64,000 nt of DNA from an uncultured Siphonobacter sp. (GTDB taxonomy: Bacteria; Bacteroidota; Bacteroidia; Cytophagales; Spirosomataceae): the NCBI GenBank assembly GCA_913775095.1, contig CAJYIW010000001.1, forward strand, positions 62,001 to 126,000, in the 5' to 3' direction. How positions within the stretch are numbered: position 1 is the stretch's first letter; every line of letters starts with the position of its first letter. Below, one piece after another: positions 59,794-64,000 of the stretch. A program made the translations under genes and the position numbers. The notes under the pieces were generated by a model. The model was not told where the DNA came from. It saw only the letters and a program-made list of their open reading frames with translations, and did no database searches.

Positions 59794-60839
59794 TGCAGTA
59801 AGACCCGCTGGGCCGTGAAACCGGGACCGAAGCTGAGCATCAGTCCAATGGATCCCTTTTCGGGTTTTCGGTTCATAAAACGTTCCAGCACGTACAGCAC
59901 CGTGGCACTCGACATATTGCCAAACTGCCGCAGCACCTCACGCGTATCGTCCAGGTTTTTGCCCCACTGTCCGAATAACTCTTCCACGGTTTCCACTATT
60001 TTCTTTCCTCCGGGGTGAAAAATCAGGTGTGATACATCCGCCGGAGTCAGGTTATGTTTCGCCAGAAAGGGTTCTACAATGTCCGAAAAGTGAGCCGCGA
60101 TGGTATCAGGAACGGATTTGTCCAGCACCATTTGCAAACCTGAATTGGTCAGATCAAAACCCATGATGTCGATGGAATCGTAAAAGTGATACATTTCTTC
60201 GGCGAGAATTCGAGGGCCTTCTTCACTGGAGTCCGAAGAAAGTAACACGCAGGCGGCTCCGTCGCCGAAAATAGCGGCACTCACAATATTCGCCATTGAA
60301 TAATCATCGAGCTGAAAGGTAGCCGTGGGAGCTTCAATGGCCAGCACCGCCGCCCGCTTGCCCGGGTTGGACTGCAGGAAATTTTTGGCGTAAATAATTC
60401 CCGAAACGCCTGCCACACAACCCATTTCCGTAACGGGCAGACGAATGACGTCCTGCCGCATTTGCAGTTTATTAATCAGAAACGCATCCACCGACGGAAT
60501 CATCATTCCGGTACAACTGACGGTGATGAAATAGTCAATGTCCGTGGCCTGCCAGTCGGCCTGACTCAGAGCTTTACGCACCACTTCCTCACCTAGCTTG
60601 ACCACTTCACGGCGGTAGATCAGGTTTTTCTCTTCGAACGTGGTCTGCGTAAATACCTCTTCCGGGGCCATGATGGAATACCGCTGATCGACGGCCGCGT
60701 TCTCAAAAATCTTCACTACTTTCCGCTGAAAACGGGGTTCCTGCCCGGTTAGCCACTGGTCCAGAAAAGGTAAAATATCCTGCGTTGCCCGCGAATGCGG
60801 GGGTAACGCCTTGGCTACGGTCTTGATGGTTACACTCAT
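59787..60839 (-). CDS. Type III polyketide synthase (chalcone/stilbene synthase family)
   Basis: 350 residues from the ATG at 60839, which overlaps the methyltransferase stop by ATGA. The catalytic triad is clear: Cys141 in TEMGCVAGVSG, His275 in IFHPGGKK and Asn308 in GNMSSATVLYVLE. SCTGMMIPSVDAFLINKL (109-126) and the C-terminal GLMLSFGPGFTAQRVLL also match. Bacterial homologues near methyltransferases and FAD enzymes make alkylresorcinols, alkylpyrones or related phenolic lipids from a fatty acyl starter and malonyl-CoA. Here the starter could come from the ketosynthase/ACP set of the same operon. Confidence 0.95.
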   Translation of the reverse strand: MSVTIKTVAKALPPHSRATQDILPFLDQWLTGQEPRFQRKVVKIFENAAVDQRYSIMAPEEVFTQTTFEEKNLIYRREVVKLGEEVVRKALSQADWQATDIDYFITVSCTGMMIPSVDAFLINKLQMRQDVIRLPVTEMGCVAGVSGIIYAKNFLQSNPGKRAAVLAIEAPTATFQLDDYSMANIVSAAIFGDGAACVLLSSDSSEEGPRILAEEMYHFYDSIDIMGFDLTNSGLQMVLDKSVPDTIAAHFSDIVEPFLAKHNLTPADVSHLIFHPGGKKIVETVEELFGQWGKNLDDTREVLRQFGNMSSATVLYVLERFMNRKPEKGSIGLMLSFGPGFTAQRVLLQW

Positions 60840-61549
60840 ATATTTTTCAGAATCCACTGGTACCGAAAGGCCCATTTCCACCGAATGCGAACGGAGGCAA
60901 AAGACACCTGTCGCGAAAACGTTTGTAGCTCGTGTTTTTTAAAGCCGCGTAGAATAGATAGCAAGCCATCTTCGCGGGTCATTTCTTTCAGACGGAATAC
61001 CCGGCACACCAGTTGAAAAAGGTAATACGCCAGCTTGCTTCGCTGCAGGTCATTAATGATCACACCGACGCGTGCCTGGGCATTAAACAGGTTAAGCAGA
61101 TATAGAATCTCCGTATCGCTAAAGTGGTGAAGCGTGAGCGTGGCCAGCACCAGATCATAGGTTTCTTCCGCAAACTCCGGACTAAACACATCGATCACTT
61201 CGTAAGAAATTTCCGGATAGGTTTTCGACAACTCCCCGGCGTGAGCAATGGTAAAGGCATTGGCATCCACGCCCCTCACCCGCAGGGATCGCTGGTGTTT
61301 TCGTCCCCATTCAGCTACGGCCCGGCACATATCGCCATTCCCGCAACCGATGTCCAGGACCGTGATGGTTTGCTGGGCCGGAAGCGATTGCATTACCTGA
61401 GCCAGTCCATCCAGCGTCACGGCGTTGCCACCCAGCCAGCGGTTAATGCCCGCGATCTGGTCCAGCGTTTCTCTTAATTCTTCACCCTCGAGTGAAAAAT
61501 CATCCATGACTTCAGCCTGCTGGCTTCGATTACGAGTATTGAGTGACAT
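60836..61549 (-). CDS. Class I SAM-dependent methyltransferase
   Basis: 237 residues. Motif I TVLDIGCGNGDM is at 63-74, with an acidic residue at RVRGVDANAFTIAHAG about 20 residues on. EETYDLVLATLTLHHFSDTEILYLL at about 141-165 is the usual post-motif region. The position between the FAD oxidoreductase and the polyketide synthase, with overlaps on both sides (20 and 4 bases), indicates it modifies the product, most likely by O- or C-methylation of a phenolic ring. Known SrsB of Streptomyces griseus is a functional analogue in a similar operon, but sequence likeness was not tested. Confidence 0.88.
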   Translation of the reverse strand: MSLNTRNRSQQAEVMDDFSLEGEELRETLDQIAGINRWLGGNAVTLDGLAQVMQSLPAQQTITVLDIGCGNGDMCRAVAEWGRKHQRSLRVRGVDANAFTIAHAGELSKTYPEISYEVIDVFSPEFAEETYDLVLATLTLHHFSDTEILYLLNLFNAQARVGVIINDLQRSKLAYYLFQLVCRVFRLKEMTREDGLLSILRGFKKHELQTFSRQVSFASVRIRWKWAFRYQWILKNI

Positions 61550-62654
61550 AGGCAGGTTGAATCAAAGGTCCATGCGTTTGACGGATGACTTTGGGTATTA
61601 ATCCGGGGATCAGAGGAGCTATTTTTAGCAGAAGCGAACTTAGTCCCGGTTGCTGTAAGACCTGCTGAACCACCCGACCGGCTTTAAGTCTGAGACTAAA
61701 TTGCTCTCTCCAGGCTTTTGTGTACTGATCTTCCAGTTGGGTTCGGTTTTTATGCTGATGATATTCCGTGATCGCCTCGGCAGCCAGCTTGGCACTGTGA
61801 ATGGCCATGGCCATCCCATTTCCGCAAAGCGGATGAATTAATCCGGCGGTATCGCCACACCGCAAAATATGATTTTCGACCGTCGGTTTTGCTGCAAAGG
61901 AAACCTGACTGATCGCCATTGGTTTGTCGAAAACGGGCGTAGCCCTGGAAAAAAACGATTTCAGAAACGGGTTTTTTGCTAATACGGCGGCCTGAAATTC
62001 CTCCGGATTACGGTAGGGCTTAAACGTTTGGGTTTTTACCAGGTAACAGGCATTCACTACCTTATTCTCTACCTGAGACAGACCGCAATACCCACCGGGA
62101 AACGTATTCAGGGCGATGAGGTCGTCAGGGAAATGGGCCTGATAATGAGCCTTCACGGCCATCCAGGGTGAGGGAAGCAACTGTTTATCCAGTCCCGATC
62201 GTTTTCCGTAGGCCGCAATAACCAGCGGGGACTCGTACTCCTCTTCGTGTTGGGTAGATACGTGAAACTGATCACGCCGAAACTGGATGTCAGTCACGGA
62301 TTCTTGGTGCAATTGCAGGCCCGCCGTCCGGGCCAGTTCGGCCAGTGCCTGATCCAGCCGATACCGACTCAGACCAAAACCACCCAGGGGTAATGAACTC
62401 TCCAACTGATGTCCAGAAGCCGTGGTGAGCAGGAAGTTGGAAATGGTTGAGGGTTTTAACCCCTCAATGGGAAGTCCCAGGGATTCCAGATAAGGCCGAA
62501 CTTCATTCGAAATATATTCCCCACAAACCTTATGGTGAGGATAGGCGTGCTTCTCAAATAAGTCTACCCGGAATCCCTGTCGGGCCAGGTGCAGTCCTGC
62601 CGTCAGCCCCGCCAGCCCACCGCCAATAATAATAATATCTGAACGAGTAGACAT
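61530..62654 (-). CDS. FAD-dependent oxidoreductase (geranylgeranyl reductase-like family)
   Basis: 374 residues. The dinucleotide loop IIIGGGLAGLTAGLHLARQG is at 8-27, with HKVCGEYIS at about 42-50 (the HKxCGG-like motif of this family) and CGDTAGLIHPLCGNGMAMAI at about 266-285, the second FAD contact. No membrane segment. It may reduce or hydroxylate the polyketide product; some family members saturate isoprenoid chains and others act as monooxygenases. First gene of the operon, overlapping the methyltransferase gene by 20 bases. Confidence 0.88.
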   Translation of the reverse strand: MSTRSDIIIIGGGLAGLTAGLHLARQGFRVDLFEKHAYPHHKVCGEYISNEVRPYLESLGLPIEGLKPSTISNFLLTTASGHQLESSLPLGGFGLSRYRLDQALAELARTAGLQLHQESVTDIQFRRDQFHVSTQHEEEYESPLVIAAYGKRSGLDKQLLPSPWMAVKAHYQAHFPDDLIALNTFPGGYCGLSQVENKVVNACYLVKTQTFKPYRNPEEFQAAVLAKNPFLKSFFSRATPVFDKPMAISQVSFAAKPTVENHILRCGDTAGLIHPLCGNGMAMAIHSAKLAAEAITEYHQHKNRTQLEDQYTKAWREQFSLRLKAGRVVQQVLQQPGLSSLLLKIAPLIPGLIPKVIRQTHGPLIQPAYVTQYS

Positions 62655-62944
62655 GGGCTTCCCAAATTAGTTATCTATGCTGAATAAGAATTTTTCCGCT
62701 CAAAATGTTTTCGATTCATCAACACTGACTTTAGAAATTGCTGGCAAAGAAGCCTTTCGTTCCGAGTCATTTAATACGGATAAACCTTTGATAAATCTGA
62801 GTGAAATAATTCCTGTCATTACAGGCTGATCCAAACCGACTTAGCCTCCAGCTCTTTCCTAAATAAGGTTTTATTTCACAAGTATCTTAATGTGATTCGC
62901 CTAGAGAAATTAGCCATGAAGAAGGCTCTCCGGAAAGCTTTTTA
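62655..62944. other. Intergenic region upstream of the type III polyketide operon
   Basis: 290 bases holding the promoter of the polyketide operon (minus strand) and the 3' region of the flavin-dependent oxidoreductase gene. No exact TAnnTTTG match on the minus strand; CTAATTTG is present 25 bases upstream of the start codon but its spacing is off by one base. No terminator for the preceding gene was found. Confidence 0.4.
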
Positions 62945-63907
62945 CTAACGCAGTAAGGTGGGTAATACCTTCTCACCAAAGGCGTCAATAAACAAGTCCT
63001 GCTCGGTGTTAACGTTGTGAAGCATCAATCGCTCAAATCCTAATTCAGCGTACTGATTCAACCAGGCCGTATGCTGGGCAGTGTCTGCGGAGATATGAAT
63101 CATTTTCTCTACAACCGCCGGATTCACCTGATCTCCTAACGCATCGAACTGGTCAGGGTTTCGCAGTTCAGTTAACACATTATTGGGCAGGACATTGCTT
63201 TTCCACTGCTCGTAAGCCCGTTGTTTGGCTTCCTGTTCCGTTCGGGCGTAAGAAAGCTGGACTTTCAAAAACATCGGTTTGTCTTCGCCTCCGCCGCGTC
63301 GGAACGCTTCGATTACCTTTTTCAGGTCTTCCAGAGGCTGCGAAACCGTGATGAGAGCATCAGCCCAGCCGCCCAGCCATTGGGCCGTTTGGGGCGTAAT
63401 GGCGGCTCCTACAATGAGCGGGTTAACCGCTGGTCGGGTATAGAGCTTGGCCTCGTCCACCGTCACCAGTCCCTTATGAGTGACCGTTTCTCCGGCCCAT
63501 AAAGCCCGCATAATGTCCACACACTCTTTCAGCCGGGCGTTCCGGTCTTCTTTATGGGGCCATCGTTCTCCGGTAATGTGCTCATTGAGAGCCTGTCCGC
63601 TCCCAACGGCAATCCAGAAACGTTCGGGATACATTTCCGCCAGCGTAGCCGCGGCCTGAGCGATAATGGCCGGATGATACCGTTGCCCCGGAGCATTGAC
63701 GACTCCAAAATCAAGGGATGTCGCCTGCAGAGCCGCGGCCAGCCAGGACCAGGCAAACCCGCTTTCGCCCTGCCGGGTGGTCCAGGGGTGAAAGTGATCG
63801 GAACAGGACCCGGCGGTGAAACCCGCCTGTTCGGCTCGCTGCACCAGCGTTAATAAAGCACTGGGTTTGAATTGTTCGTGCGAAGAGTGATAACCAATTT
63901 TCAGCAT
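62945..63907 (-). CDS. LLM-class flavin-dependent oxidoreductase (TIGR03885-type)
   Basis: 320 residues with a luciferase-like TIM-barrel. KIGYHSSHEQFKPSALLTLVQRAEQAGF at 3-30, CSDHFHPWTTRQGESGFAWSWLAA and RYHPAIIAQAAATLAEMYPERFWIAVGSGQALNEH (about 87-111 and on) are typical. The sequence fits the non-F420 group found in bacteria that lack F420, which use FMN. Substrate unknown. Its gene precedes the polyketide operon by 290 bases on the same strand, but no link is shown. Confidence 0.85.
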   Translation of the reverse strand: MLKIGYHSSHEQFKPSALLTLVQRAEQAGFTAGSCSDHFHPWTTRQGESGFAWSWLAAALQATSLDFGVVNAPGQRYHPAIIAQAAATLAEMYPERFWIAVGSGQALNEHITGERWPHKEDRNARLKECVDIMRALWAGETVTHKGLVTVDEAKLYTRPAVNPLIVGAAITPQTAQWLGGWADALITVSQPLEDLKKVIEAFRRGGGEDKPMFLKVQLSYARTEQEAKQRAYEQWKSNVLPNNVLTELRNPDQFDALGDQVNPAVVEKMIHISADTAQHTAWLNQYAELGFERLMLHNVNTEQDLFIDAFGEKVLPTLLR

Positions 63908-64000
63908 AGATTCAGATCAGAAACGTGAGTATAGAAAATTTTGAAAAACACTCCACCCTCAGAAAAGGATTATGCCATTTGCTGATCTTACCATTTATTA

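Overview
The window comes from a Bacteroidota bacterium, most probably a member of the Cytophagales (Spirosoma/Siphonobacter-like; this placement is inference). Signs seen directly are paired SusC/SusD outer-membrane proteins driven by an ECF sigma/FecR module, TonB-dependent receptors with carboxypeptidase-like plug extensions, many exported Gfo/Idh/MocA proteins, weak Shine-Dalgarno sequences, and promoter boxes matching the Bacteroidota TAnnTTTG (-7) / TTTG (-33) pattern. No rRNA, tRNA, CRISPR array, transposase or phage gene was found. The region looks chromosomal.

Layout. 1-7.5 kb is carbohydrate catabolism: the end of a probable fucosidase, three exported Gfo/Idh/MocA oxidoreductases, an AraC regulator and a cytosine-deaminase-like amidohydrolase. 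7.5-13 kb holds a composite hairpin-repeat patch, an overlapping DUF3037/HipA-like kinase pair, a prolyl oligopeptidase and an AAA-DUF4143 ATPase with a striking inverted repeat around its promoter. 13-22.3 kb carries envelope proteins (beta-barrel, S41 protease lipoprotein, Oar-like TonB receptor), a single-domain response regulator, a decayed GNAT gene, an enolase-superfamily enzyme and an SDR. 22.4-33.8 kb holds an AraC regulator and then a minus-strand polysaccharide-utilisation locus: sigma, FecR, SusC, SusD, GH89 alpha-N-acetylglucosaminidase and a HGSNAT-like membrane acetyltransferase. 34-49 kb is mixed housekeeping and accessory content: NamZ-like muramidase, two YceI proteins, a DEAD-box helicase, zinc alcohol dehydrogenase, a multi-PAS histidine kinase, ApbE, a GT39-like membrane protein, a YegD-like Hsp70 and a D-2-hydroxyacid dehydrogenase. 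49.5-51.3 kb is a TetR-rhodanese-membrane protein operon with two copies of one operator. 51.4-57.2 kb holds an NmrA-like protein, a catalase with an ankyrin partner and a two-subunit molybdenum hydroxylase.

57.2-62.7 kb is the most interesting part: a seven-gene, translationally coupled minus-strand operon joining a type III polyketide synthase, a methyltransferase and an FAD oxidoreductase to a private fatty-acid-type set (beta-ketoacyl synthase, FabZ-like dehydratase, acyl carrier protein and phosphopantetheinyl transferase). It looks able to make its own acyl starter and convert it to a phenolic or pyrone lipid that is then methylated and perhaps reduced or oxidised. Its product cannot be read from sequence.

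The second notable theme is the pairing of bacterial relatives of the two human Sanfilippo enzymes (HGSNAT and NAGLU) in one utilisation locus, which points to glycosaminoglycan-like or other GlcN/GlcNAc-terminated substrates.
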